DNA of 64,000 bases, taken from positions 72,477,043 through 72,541,042 of the forward strand of contig OW799234.1 of assembly GCA_941918925.1 (NCBI GenBank), written 5' to 3'. The position numbers and the translations under genes are program-made. The DNA is from Phyto melanocephala (taxonomy: Eukaryota; Arthropoda; Insecta; Diptera; Rhinophoridae). Position 1 is the first letter of the stretch, and each line of letters begins with the position of its first letter. The notes below the pieces were generated by a model. That model did not search any database. It was not told the DNA's origin and worked only from the letters and a program-made list of their open reading frames with translations. Of the stretch, positions 47,340 through 59,109 are shown one piece after another.

Positions 47340-48090
47340 AAGGGAAGGTCGCAGCTTATCTGGAAGATCCACTATCTAAGTAACCTTAAAATGGAATCAA
47401 GGAAGCTATTAAAAAGGAGAAAAAAAAACTAAATGTACCTCTGATTGGGCAAGTTATAAGGAAAGTTTTAATTAGAACAAAAGTTTTTGCACTTTAATTG
47501 AAGGATTCAATGAAACGACAGGTGTCCAAAGGATGCTATCCAAAGAACCAAAAACTGTCAGTGTGAGAGTGACAGAGTGTGAAAGAGAAGATGGTACTGA
47601 ACTAAAACATACTTGAAAACTCTGGATCTATTGGCAAAATTTAAATTTTATGGATGTGTGGATGTAGACATTGGACAATCCACAATTGGTGATTTCTCCA
47701 TTAACATCACGAACAGAGAGACGATATTAAGATAGATGATATAATAGATAACAGGAAAATTTTAACCCTTTAAACCTCTTGGACTGGATTTTATTTTCCC
47801 AGGAATGTTACAGAGGCAGAGCTAAGGTTAACTAAATCGTTGTGCAAAATTTATTAGGGCTTGTATTCGCTTATCTTACACTGCGTAGGTATGGTGAGAG
47901 GTATATGTAAGTTGTATTCATCCAATGACCTTAGCGCCATCCGGCTCTGGTCTTTTATTTTAAAGACAATCGAAAGACTAAAAGATCTTTATATTACAGG
48001 CTAACTGACACCACCAGCTTTAGGTTCCTATCAACACGTAAATCTCAAGAACAAATAACAAGACTAAAATCGGTGCTGTGAATCTCTTTA
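47340..48090 (+). pseudogene. LINE (R1/Jockey-type) polymerase relic, 5' part
   Basis: Broken frames around 47490-47600 (FNETTGVQRMLSKEP, then REDGTELK) and 47815-48030 (TEAELRLTKS, then GLYSLILHCVGM and WSFILKTIERLKDLYI) match the region before and at the start of the reverse transcriptase, where active copies show FRP.SL.SF.LK..E. Many mutations. Confidence 0.6.
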
Positions 48091-48787
48091 ATATGAAAAA
48101 TAACAAAAAGTACAAGTGTGACAAATAATGCAAATTTGTGCAAATTGAAAAAGGAAGTCAAGGAACGAAAGCATTGTCTCATTTAAACTTTTTGATATTA
48201 AAGGGTTAACTGGCCATTTTGTAATACTTATCAATTTTAAACATAATAGTGAAAAATTATATTTAAATACTTAACATTTCTTGTTTTTTTTATTTTGTAT
48301 TTTTTAAATCTCATCTATAAATAACTAAAACTACTACTACTACTTTACGGATCTCACAAAGAAACGAAACGAAAGAAAAAAAAAAACGCCTGAAAACACA
48401 CAACATTAAGACTACAATCAAGAGGAGGAAAATAAAGAAACTAAACGCGTAAACACGATGATTTAACGTTATCGAATCGATCAGTGAATGGTCTTTTAAT
48501 AATGATTATTTAAATGCCATAAACAAATTTTCACTTTACTTACTACTACCACTCTTGTCTCCTAGATTTTAATTTCTATTATAGGATTAAATTTTAATAT
48601 GATCTTTTTATTATTGTTGTTGCTGTTGTATAAACAAATTTTGATAATAGAAAATTTTATTGTTGTTTTAAATTTAATAAATAATTTTGTTTTTGCTGTT
48701 GTATGACATACATAGATGCGCGAGCTTTTTTGTACTAAAATTAAACAAAATATATACATACATACATACATACAAACGAAGTACATA

Positions 48788-50399
48788 CAGTACTGCTCAA
48801 AACATTTGGAACTGGGATTGAATTTGTTATTTTCATTGATTTATTTTGTTTAAATAACAATAAGTTACTAGAATATATTTTTTTCTAATATCTATATACG
48901 TTGACAACATTAAACTAAAATTACAAAAAAATTAATGATATTGAGTGTATTCATTATGCAAGTGTTCAAAACTTTTGCAACTTTCAGTTCTCTAACTCTT
49001 TCGAAGCAATTTAAACCAGCAAATTATAGGAAATAACGGTAACTGCAATCCTTTTTAATAATGTGACATTCAGGCCGTTATATTTTTTAAAAAATTTGAC
49101 TATAATTGTTGTTCTTCAATAGTTATGACAAACTGTTGAAAGCTTTAAAATCATCAGAATAATTTTTGTAAAAATGGGAGAAAAAATAAACAATTTTGAT
49201 TTTAAATAAAAAGTATTAAATAATTTTAGAAATGGACTTTCTCAAAAATAAATATCTATATAGTACTCTGTTCCAAAATCAACGATTTCGCGCATTGTTT
49301 ATAATGGTTACATCTATACAACCCATAAAGGTGGTAGACCTTGTGTTAAAACTGTAAGAGAAGATCGGAAAATCAAGATTTTTTTTTACAAAACACCCCA
49401 AAGCAGTTCTTAGAGAAGCTAAAACTGAACTTTTAATAGATGCCAGTCATTCCACCATTTAAAAAAAGGGTCCGAGAATATAGTTTTAGAAGTTACAGAT
49501 GCACAGTTTTGTGTTTGTGTCAGAAAGAAACCGAAAAACTCGCCTTGATTTTTGATGTACCCATTTAAATTGGACTTAACAGCATTGGAAGAATGTTTTG
49601 TGGTCAGACGAGTCAAAATTCAAAATCCGGGGATCAGATGGAAGAGACACTGTTAGACACAACTGCCACAGTGAAACACGGTGGAAGAAACATTATGGTG
49701 TGGGGGTGTTTTTTAAGAAATGGGATTGGCCAATTCATCGCATATTTAACACCATGACAGCCACAATCTATAAAGACCTTTTGAGTTCTGTTATGCTTCC
49801 GTATGCTGAATGGGAAATGCTACTATCATGGACCTTCCAGCACGACAACGTCCCGAAACATACGGCAGGGATTGTAAAACTTGGCTGGAGGATAATAAAA
49901 TTAATACCATTTTATGGCCGCTTCAATCTCTCGATCTCAACCCGATTGAGAACATGTGGATGATTGTAAAACGAAATATTGGCAATAATGTACTCCGAAA
50001 TAGTGATGAAATTTTCATCCAGTTAGAAAAGCAGTGGAATGAATTTTCTGACGATTTTATTAAAAATCTCATTGCCTTAATGCCTAAGAGGTGTTCAGAA
50101 GTTATAAAAAATAGTGGCAACACTTCAAAATACTGAGCAATAAAATCATTTATTGTATTTTCTGTTAATTACTCAAAGAGTTGCAAATGTTTTGAACACC
50201 TGCATTTTGTATACATCCATTATTATTAATTCTGTTGTTGTTTTAATTTAACGTTATTAATTTTTTTTATTTGTTAAAAAAAAAAATGTATAAAGATATT
50301 ATAAAAAAATAAATTTTAGTAACTTAGTGTTATTTGAACAAAATAAATCAAAGAAAATTACAAACGCAATCCCAGTTCCAAATGTTTTGACCAGTACTG
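48788..50399 (+). mobile_element. Tc1-like transposon with paired inverted/direct repeats
   Basis: Ends CAGTACTG...CAGTACTG are flanked by TA (48786-48787, 50400-50401). Outer inverted repeats extend about 80 bp (CAAAACATTTGGAACTGGGA). A second, inner pair (GTGTTCAAAACTTTTGCAAC near 48962 and its inverse near 50185) repeats the same motif, giving an IR/DR layout as in Tc1-type elements such as Sleeping Beauty and Minos. 1612 bp. Confidence 0.9.
49570..50136 (+). pseudogene. Tc1-family transposase, frameshifted
   Basis: One frame (49598-49963) has MWSDESKF (first aspartate) and FQHDNVPKHTA (second aspartate). A second frame (49810-50136) continues with SLDLNPIENMW (glutamate). If the shift is bridged I count 34 residues between second aspartate and glutamate, the DD34E of Tc1. 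The N-terminal DNA-binding part upstream (49140-49570) is broken by stops. Inactive. Confidence 0.82.
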
Positions 50400-50401
50400 T
50401 A

Positions 50402-51084
50402 TGTACATTCGTATTTTGTGTGCAGTTTTTTTTTGTTTTTTGTCAGAAAATTTATTTTGTATGAAACCGCAATGAAGTGACATTAACAATAAATCACAAT
50501 TATCAGTTTTACAACATCAAGTTGATTATTTAAAAGATGATTGTTTATACGTTTCGTTAATGTGACTTGACTACACCGCCATCGCCATCAGTTACTTGCG
50601 AATGAATGCCTGCAGTAATGGCAGCACCTTCAAACAGTTGCATTTGCCAGCCATAACCCACTTCCATTTTAATGCTTCACTTATGAGTTTGACAAACCAT
50701 GACCACAATTTTAATATAAAAAAAATAATAAAATATCATCAACATTTAAAATGATTTTGTGCTAAAACACTTTAATTAATTGCCATTAATGCTTGACTGG
50801 GCCTGAGTTGTTCTATTATATTTAAGTATTTTATCGTTATTATTGTTGCTAATTGTTATTTTGTTTAAACAATTAAATGCAGTCCAAGTGACAGCAAATA
50901 CACGTATCGGCAATTATTGAAATTTGAATCTGATTTTTTAATACATTTAACACAGATCGATAATGACGGAAATATGTATTTAAATAGATTAAGAGATTGA
51001 GTTGTACGCATTTACGGATGAACTGCTCATTTCACAAGCCCTCCCCCATTATATTTATTTTGTTTCGTGTATTGAAATACAGTT
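50402..51084. other. Non-coding DNA between two transposons
   Basis: No gene recognised. A slightly more GC-rich patch at 50575-50675 has an open minus-strand frame ending at a possible donor, but no similarity I know, so I do not call it an exon. Confidence 0.4.
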
Positions 51085-51119
51085 CTGTAGTGCGATTCAC
51101 TAACTTATTTTAAAGATAA

Positions 51120-51804
51120 CACTGTGCATGAAATTGACACTTTTTTTTCGTGACAAGCTGGGCACCTAGCGTTTTAACATAATTTGGGTACGCTAAATCC
51201 AGTGGTGCCCTCGGTTTTTTAAGATTGGCTCTGGTTTTCGAGATATACCGTTATTTCGAAAATGGAGGAGGTTGCACCACATATGTTCGCGGAACTCAAA
51301 AACGCTTTAGCTTATTCCAAAAACTTAAAAAACCGAAATTCCGCAATAAAATTTCCTTTAAGAAAAGTAAAACTTCTTTCTAATATCCGTAGTCGTTTTA
51401 GAAAAATAATTTTTTTTTTGAAAAAAAAATTAATTTTTTTATCAAAATTTCGAAATTTTTGTTCTTTAAAAATTCATAAAAAATTACAAAATGCAGCTAG
51501 GCTTCTAATTTTTTGCAAACATATAAAAAACAAAGCTGCTAACAAAACATGCCATAAATGATTAAAATCTGTTAGCAACTTTTGATTTTATTCACAAAAG
51601 TCGACAAATTTTAATTAATTTAAGAATTTCATAAAACGCAATATTTGTATTGGGGCCCCCCTGAGGGATGGTGATAAAGGGAAAGTATAATTTAAGAAAA
51701 TGTTAAGAACAAAAAACATTGGAGGTCGGTCATACATTTTATCCCCCTAGGAGTGAATCCTAGGCCTTAGAAACAAATGTTGGGAATGAAAAATAAAGTT
51801 GCGC
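51120..51804 (+). repeat. Left terminal inverted repeat of the CACTG transposon
   Basis: About 685 bp, inverted relative to 54107-54779. A further matching stretch, gcaggtgcaaaat (about 51840-51853), suggests a short insertion or deletion split the inner edge of one arm. Includes the small palindrome CCTAGGagtgaatCCTAGG. A 99-codon open frame inside (51262-51561) is probably fortuitous. Confidence 0.88.
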
Positions 51805-52278
51805 TGGTCATTTGGCCCGTTTAGGGGTATCTCAGGCGCTGCAGGTGCAAAATTTAAGGCTAGGGTTCTACGCGTATAAAAAAAATTTTAATTAGTGACA
51901 TGTAGCAAAACTGCTTTTAAGCTACTTTTGGAAGAATCAATGAATAAGCGCCAATCTCCAGGATTACATTCATTTTGCATTGTACAACGGTATTTGGCAT
52001 GGTTCTTGGAATTAAAAATTAAAACTTAGTATTTTTGAATTACCTGTGATTTTAAGTTATTGGCAATAAAATCTACACCTGGAAACGGTAGAAATATTAT
52101 TCGTCCTGGCTTTTTTTTTACAAAACATGCGACTAGTACTTTGATTAAAACAATTACAGTATAAATAAGAGTTCCTCAACCCCTTCACTGTCATATGGAA
52201 AGTGCTTGCGAAAGTGATTAGTGAATTTTAAAGCCTCTGACAGTCTTGTATCTAAACAGTTATATTGAAATATCTAAG

Positions 52279-53973
52279 ATGGAGGCGTGTAAAAAGTTTA
52301 ATTACTTTTGTTATGTGTGTGGGAAATATAAAAATATGCCAAGTCGCCGTAAAATCACTACTGAAACAAGTACCTTGTATGAATCATATTTTTCTTTAAG
52401 TGTTATATATGGTAAGAGTTGGACACCATCAATAGTGTGTACACACTGCATTTACCATTTAAATAAGTGGAAAAAAAATGGAGACGCCATGCCATTTGGT
52501 GTTCCAATGATTTGGAGAGATCCCATAGTTCATGTTGAAGATGAGTGTTATGCGTGCATAAATTATACAGCGGGTATAAACAGAAGAAAAATGACTTATA
52601 TGTCTTATACTGAAACAGCATATGCTCGATTTCCGCTGCCACATTCTGATGAAATTACTGTTCCGGGTAGCCATATACCAACAGAACATATTCCCTCAAT
52701 AATTCATTCTGTTGAAGCGGATAGACCAGCTACTTCAATGTATCAACCGTCATGCATCACGGTTCCATGCAGTCACAATGAAATCACGCAAGATCGTCTG
52801 GATATAATGGTACGGCGTCTAAAATTATCTCAAAGACAGAGCATTCTCTTGGCAAAAGAGTTAAAACGAGCTAATATTTTAGCACCAGGTGTACAAACAT
52901 ACGGGGCTATCAATCGCCATAGACGATTTACGACTTTTTTTAAATCTATTGAGAATAATTCTATTGCGTATTGTACTGACATCCGCGGATTGGTTTTAAC
53001 AATGCAAAATGAATATAATCCTGGAGATTGGCGCTTATTCATTGATTCTTCCAAAAGTAGCTTAAAATCAGTTTTGCTACATGTCACTAATTTAAAAATT
53101 CCTATTCCGATAGCACTTAGCACAAATACTAAAGAGACATACGCATCAATGAAAAAAATAATACAGTTAATTAAATATGAAGACCACAAGTGGAAAATAT
53201 GCGCAGATTTAAAAGTGGTAGCTCTTTTAAGAGGCATGCAATTGGGCTATACTAAAAATATGTGCTTCATGTGCTTATGGAATACGCGTTTCGATGGCGA
53301 CCAGTACAATACACGGGATTGGGCTTTACGTGAGGAAAGCAGATTGCATAGAAACAATGTTATTGAATTACCAATTGTGCCCATGGAAAAGATTTTGCTT
53401 CCTCCACTCCACATCAAACTGGGTATTGTAAAAAATTTTATAAAAGCATTGAGCCCAGATGGTGTTACTTTTACCGAATTGCACCGAATTTTTCCACGAT
53501 TAAGCGGCATGAAAGTAAAAGAAGGTATGAACTCTAACTACTTTATTAAATTAGATTTATATTTCATTTTATAATGTTTCTATTTTACAGGAATTCTTAA
53601 TGGACCGGACATTCGCCGTCTTATGAAGGACCATCAATTTGAGGTTGCATTGAATGATATCGAGCTATTGGCCTGGAATTGTGTGAAATCAGTAATAGAA
53701 AATGTATTAGGAAATCATCGGTCTGAAAACTGGCGAATTTTAATCAAAAATATGCTAACCGCATTTAAAAACTTAAACGTTAGAATGTCATTGAAAATAC
53801 ATTTTTTGCATTGCCATGCCGAAAAATTTAATGAACAATCACCAGCCGAGTCTGATGAACATGGCGAGAGATTTCACCAAGTAACAGCCAGGCTCGAACA
53901 CTGGTATAGCGGCAAACAACTTGATTCGCTATTAGGGGATATTTGTTGGAATCTGCAGGAGGAAGAAAAATAA
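52279..53973 (+). CDS. Putative DDE-type transposase, two exons, apparently intact
   Basis: Exon 1 is 52279-53524 and exon 2 is 53591-53973. The 66-bp intron has GTATGA and TTTTACAG boundaries, and splicing keeps the frame (KVKEG to ILNGPDIR), giving 542 codons. I start at ATGGAGGCG (52279), not the upstream TTG. The N-terminus has cysteine pairs CYVC (11-14), CTHC (54-57) and CYAC (90-93), probably zinc-binding. The core shows FIDSS (D256), CADLK (D310), CFMC (329-332), PPLHIKLG (H378) and DEHGE (504-508). This D, D, CxxC, H, E order fits DDE transposases with an insertion domain such as hAT and CMC. From memory it resembles a widespread unnamed animal protein family. Catalysis is inferred from motif order and from its position between inverted repeats. 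Confidence 0.8.
53525..53590 (+). other. 66-bp intron of the putative transposase gene
   Basis: Donor AAG|GTATGA at 53525, acceptor TTTTACAG ending 53590, pyrimidine-rich before the acceptor. Without removal the frame ends after about 16 extra codons. The size is typical of small fly introns. Confidence 0.8.
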
Positions 53974-54106
53974 ATTTCTAAATAAAAACTACTTAACAAC
54001 AAAAAATTTTTGTTTGGTTATATAAAAAATTCAAAAATTTCATCTTTTCTGAAAAAATCAAAAGTTGTAGACAGACTTTAATCACAAATAGCTTATTTTG
54101 CACCTG

Positions 54107-54779
54107 CGCAACTTTATTTTTCATTCCCATCATTTGTTTCTAAGGCCTAGGATTCACTCCTAGGGGGATAAAATGTATGACCGACCTCCAATGTTTTTTG
54201 TTCTTAACATTTTCTTAAATTATACTTTCCCTTTATCACCATCCCTCAGGGGGGCCCCAATACAAATATTGCGTTTTATGAAATTCTTAAATTAATTAAA
54301 ATTTGTCGACTTTTGTGAATAAAATCAAAAGTTGCTAACAGATTTTAATCATTTATGGCATGTTTTGTTAGCAGCTTTGTTTTTTATATGTTTGCAAAAA
54401 ATTAGAAGCCTAGCTGCATTTTGTAATTTTTTATGAATTTTTAAAGAACAAAAATTTCGAAATTTTGATAAAAAAATTAATTTTTTTTTCAAAAAAAAAT
54501 TATTTTTCTAAAACGACTACGGATATTAGAAAGAAGTTTTACTTTTCTTAAAGGAAATTTTATTGCGGAATTTCGGTTTTTTAAGTTTTTGGAATAAGCT
54601 AAAGCGTTTTTGAGTTACGCGAACATATGTGGTGCAACCTCCTCCATTTTCGATATAACGGTATATCTCGAAAACCAGAGCCAATCTTAAAAAACCGAGG
54701 GCACCACTGGATTTAGCGTACCCGAATTATGTTAAAACGCTAGGTGCCCGGCTTGTCTGTTTTTTCAACTAGCACAGTG
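54107..54779 (-). repeat. Right terminal inverted repeat of the CACTG transposon
   Basis: About 673 bp, the reverse complement of 51120-51804 with a few substitutions visible (for example ttatatc against ttatttc). Only the outer 40 bases differ strongly, apart from the 8-9 terminal bases. Confidence 0.88.
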
Positions 54780-55033
54780 TAATCGTATCGTTAAAAACAT
54801 TGAACAACAATTTTATCGATTTCGGTATTCAGTGACATATTTTAACGACAAAAAGTTGAACTTTTTAGCCGACTCAAAAACCACTTGTTTAAGTCACGGC
54901 TATGGCGCGACTACCTGTATGAGGGATGTTAGTGGTGAATTTATTTAGACACTTTTTATGACAAAGATGCCACTTTAATGTTACAGTTGTCGAGTATCGT
55001 TACACAGTATTTACTGATTCGCAAAGTCGATAG

Positions 55034-55283
55034 CAAGGCGAATTTATTTATCATGTGGTGGTAATTCTACAACAAATACAACATTAGAAAAACAACATGG
55101 TTTTTTATTGTTGCTTTCGACTGTCGATGTGTCAAAAACTACATGGTTTTTGTTTGTTTTTTTGCGCGGGAAGGAGTAATCTATGTATATATAAATAATA
55201 TTTGACAATTCAATCATCATTTTTGCAAATAAAAAAGTAGATCAGCTGCGTTGTCAACACCACCTGATAATGAATTCGCCTTG
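55034..55283. mobile_element. hAT-like CAAGG MITE
   Basis: CAAGGCGAATTTATTTATCA at the left and TGATAATGAATTCGCCTTG at the right, with a perfect 8-bp duplication GTCGATAG (55026-55033 and 55284-55291). 250 bp. Confidence 0.87.
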
Positions 55284-55819
55284 GTCGATAGTGCAAACAA
55301 TAACAAGTGTCGACAAATTTAACGATTGTGTGTTTATTTTCTTGTGATTATTTACATGTGTGTTGTATTTTAAATACAAGTTTTTAGCAACGTTAAACAA
55401 AAAATAAACAAAATATTTGAGTTTAAAGAAAAAAGAATGCTATGTTAGGCCGTGCCGAATGTATCAATACCCTTCACCATCATGTATGTACACGGGAATA
55501 GTGACCAATTGATTCTACCAAAATCAATGGTCGGAACACTGTAATTTCTTTTCGTGTTGAACAGTGTAATGTATAAGTCAGCATTAAATATAAAAATATT
55601 AAAGTGTAATTAAAGAAAGATATTAGTATTAACGATTAAGATCCATTCTTTGACCTAAAGTGTTTCATTTGATTTGAAATTTATAAAAATCAAAAATCTA
55701 CTTTGATTAAAGGCTAGACATACGGACTGATTTCACCTTTTCAACTCTGCAAGTCGATCGTACATGCTAAAACAAGATTGTTTCAGCTGATGCGAACCTT
55801 CTAACACGGCTCAAAATAT

Positions 55820-56450
55820 CATAGTGTTAAACCCACACGCACTGGGGAGTAGGTGTCCGCTATCAATCAGAGATGCTCAGTTTGCTGCAGGTATTGGATC
55901 ATCTGTTGGGTATAAGGGAAGAGAATTCTTGCAGTCGGTTATATAATGCGTGCGATGTATGGATGTGAACTCCTCTTTAGTGTATTGATGTGCTTCTACA
56001 AATGAGGTGACGCTGATGTGGGTTAAAGGAGACGTGGGAATAAAGCGATGGACGAACTTGCAAAGAGGGACCATTCTGAGAACTATTACCCAGAAGTACT
56101 CTGCGTGTTGAGTTAGTACGAGTAAAGTACTTTTAATGGATAAACTGCATAAACCTGTAAGGATCGTTAAAGGTAACCACTTGAAAAATGCTCATATGGT
56201 GCTCAAGTGGACTGGTGCCACTAAAGGTATTTGGATTTAATCGGAGTACAGTGAGCTGAGTAAGGAAATTTGAAATATCAGCTAAAAAAAAATACAAGCC
56301 GAGGATGATGATATTTGCAGAATGTGCCTGGTACATGCGAATGTGTAACATTGTTTAGCGAAAGATTGAGAACCACAGGCAGGCACACATTACCGGTCTA
56401 ATTCTTAAAAGTGAAAACAGTTTTATAAGAGGATTATTAATCAAATTTCC
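55820..56450 (+). pseudogene. LINE RNase H and C-terminal relic
   Basis: Broken frames: CPLSIRDAQFAAGIGSS (start of an RNase H domain), EVTLMWVKGDVGI (the V.L.WVPGH.GI box, decayed) and MDELAK. Near 56300 a piece like DDDICRMCLVHANV recalls the cysteine-rich tail. Related in sequence to 60560-61280. Confidence 0.55.
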
Positions 56451-57990
56451 ATAAACAATTAGTTTTATAGACCCTTTATAAACAGTTAATAATTTTTATG
56501 AATTAGGCAGTATATGCTTTGGAGGATCTTAATCTGAAGGGCATGCTGGTGATCACGAAGGATTGTGTAATGAGAATTGTCGGCGATCACCAGTCGGCAG
56601 TGTAAAATTGTTTTTTAAGCTCTAGTAAAAACCGATTTTGGCACGTGATTCAGTGAAAGAAGGAATTTCGATCAGTGGCCCTAAAATCACTGGAGACCGA
56701 GGGCAGTAGAAAAAGAACCCAAAATAGTAGTGGTTTATACTCCCCCTAACGTAAATCACTTAAATTTTGTTTAATTAATTTTCTTGGATTTTTTTTATTG
56801 GTACAGAATTTTTTGAAAATGTTATGAGAGTAAGTGTCTTAAAATAAGAATAATAAGTAGAGAAAAAAAACGCTCTAAAAATAAAATAGAATTTCGTGAC
56901 TGAATTCTGAGTCATATTTTATATGCCAATTTGTATGAATAATTATTTTAACTTCAGTATTAAAAAAAATTAAACACAAAAATAAGACTATTCAACGTTA
57001 CTGTCGTCGAAGTAATTTTTCGGCTGGCATTTGTGTGCCAATGTTTTTGAGTCGACCTAATCTTATAACTTAAAAGGGTTATACTTCATTAAACCATTAA
57101 TTTCGGTAACTATTCCATTCGATTGTAAACAATTTTTTGCACAATTTTTCATCGATCAATAACCATAATATTATTATTTTAATAATTATTGGTTTTTTTT
57201 AAAAAAAACTATTAAACATATATTATTATTTTAAATTCAAAACCAGCTAGTGAAAATTTCTAATTAAAATTCAACTGTCTTTATTAAAGTTTTTTAATTT
57301 GTAACGCTTATCATTTAATCAATGAAAATAGCAAAAACTCATCTTGCACAGAGTAGTTTGATTGCGAAAATTTTAAATGATTTTCAGCTGAACCTCAACT
57401 TATTTAGTTTATTTCATAATTAAAAAGAAGAAATAAAAAGAAAAAAACAAATGCAACAACGACTTTATGCAAAAACTCATGACAACTTTGTAAAGATACA
57501 AAGAAAACTACAGGCGATTAGCACTATACATCAAAACAAGTCATTCGCAGAATATATATTTAAAATTCGCATGTTCGAGAGAACATTTATTAAATATCGA
57601 TAGAAAATATTTTCATTTGAACTTAAGGATTATCTTCAAATCGAACGGGATTTAAGTCAGGAAGGAGTTCATAAAAGATATTTCGGTTTAGTGAACTCTT
57701 CTCCAATAGCGTGCAGAATTGAACACTATTCAATATTTTCTCTAGTGCAATTTCTAGAAAAAACAAAAAATAATTTCGATTCAATAAAAAAGCAATGGGG
57801 CTACATTGGCCAGATAGTCAGCTCTTGGTTACCATGTCAAGTTAATAAAAGTAAGATCAAGTTTGTTCAAAAAAGTAACACAATTTCAAATATAATCATA
57901 TTTCTCTAGTGGCATTTAAACAGTTTTTTGAACTTTCAAATGTTAATGTCGCTTCCGCCTCTTTGAAAACGCAACTAAAAATATTTTCTT
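56450..57990. other. Non-coding AT-rich DNA
   Basis: No gene supported. CTGGTGATC and GATCACCAG (about 56538-56593) form a small inverted pair. ORFs here lack recognisable domains. Confidence 0.4.
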
Positions 57991-58008
57991 TAATGACGAA
58001 GAGCATTT

Positions 58009-58758
58009 ATGAATGAATTCTTATTACGAAAATTAGATTCGCCTAATACCTTTAGAAACATTTACTATTTGGTCGTCAATATGGGATGGCAGCATCCCAA
58101 AAACAGCTCGTACTCGTACTCACGTTCGTCGTTGATAAACATTATGCATAAAGACTTGCATTTACACGCTTACAAGGTGCAACTGACTCAAGAACTAAAA
58201 CCTTTTGACCATTTCAAACGTCGTCAATCGTCAAAATGGTGGCAAGAAATGACAACCGTGGATGATCAATATTCCAAGAAAATCATCTTCAGTGATGAGG
58301 CACATTTTCACCTCAGTGGATTAGCCAAAAAGCAGAACTGTCGCATTCGAGCGAATGATAATTTAAGAGTGATTGTCGAAAAACCATTGCATCCACAAAG
58401 AGTGGCTGTTTGGTACGGCTTATGGGCTGGCGGAATCATCGGCCCGAATTTTTTCTAAAATGAGGCTGGTCAGGCAGTTACTGTGAATGGTGTTCGCTAT
58501 CTTGAGATGATGACGAACTTTTTATGCCCCGACTTGGAAGATATGGATGTGGACGGTATGTGGTTTCAACAGGACGGTGACACTTGCCACACAGCTAACA
58601 AAACAATGGCTCTTTTGTGCGACTTCTTTCTTTGGAGATATTTGAAAGAAAAAGTGTACGTCGATAAGCCAGTAACAATCCAGGAGCTAATGGATGAGAT
58701 AATTCGGCACATTCAAGGCATAGAACCTCAATTATGCCTCAGCGTCATCGAAAATTAA
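58009..58758 (+). pseudogene. Mariner transposase with a stop and an internal deletion
   Basis: From 58009 the frame follows mariner order: HLHAYKVQLTQELKPFDHFK, then KIIFSDEAHFHLSG (first aspartate), VVEKP-like IVEKPLHPQRVAVW and GGIIGPNFF, then a stop (58456-58458). The second segment (58483-58758) has FQQDGDTCHTANKTM (second aspartate) but is then deleted into FFLWRYLKEKVYVDKP, so the third catalytic residue is gone. AATCACCCTTT near 59105 may be its right end. Similar to the DD41D copy at 28676. Confidence 0.75.
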
Positions 58759-59109
58759 GACCATCATGGGCGTTCAAATCAAAATGCATTTTGTGCACTT
58801 CGTGATTCTTTTGATAATCGTTCAAATTCATCCACAATCGGGAGAATTGTAAAAAATATTTTAATTTCAGCAAAACAGGTCTATATGAAATGTGAAAATA
58901 TCTGTGAATGCCTTCTTTATTCGTTGAACGGGAAACTTTGCTGTTTTTCGCGATAGTGTGGCAAAACAGTAGTCAACCTTGACTACTTGAATTTGTTCCA
59001 AACATAATTGAACCATACGAATATCATCATAATAAAAACAAATGACAATAATTTCCTAAATAAATTGTGTTTTATTCAAAATCAACATCGGCCCTAAAAA
59101 TTTAATCAC

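Larger units (their letters stand above)
51120..54779 (+). mobile_element. CACTG-ended DNA transposon with nearly 700-bp inverted repeats
   Basis: The element starts CACTGTGC and ends GCACAGTG, flanked on both sides by TAA (51117-51119 region and 54780-54782), a 3-bp target duplication. Terminal inverted repeats run about 51120-51804 and 54107-54779 and look nearly identical except for the outermost 40 bases. A related repeat at about 12680-12775 shows the uninterrupted site (gataatcg). CACTG ends plus a 3-bp duplication fit the CACTA/CMC superfamily. Very long inverted repeats are unusual for that group. Between them lies a single spliced gene. Copies of both arms plus an open gene suggest a fairly recent, possibly autonomous element. 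Superfamily placement is inference. Confidence 0.88.

Noticed and set aside
50575..50690. Possible host exon on the minus strand ending at a GTAACT donor
   Set aside because: Short, no known motif and a weak donor; not enough to call.
51262..51561. 99-codon open frame in the left inverted repeat
   Set aside because: Lys/Asn/Phe-rich composition and no domain; its mirror in the right arm is not preserved as a frame in any meaningful way.
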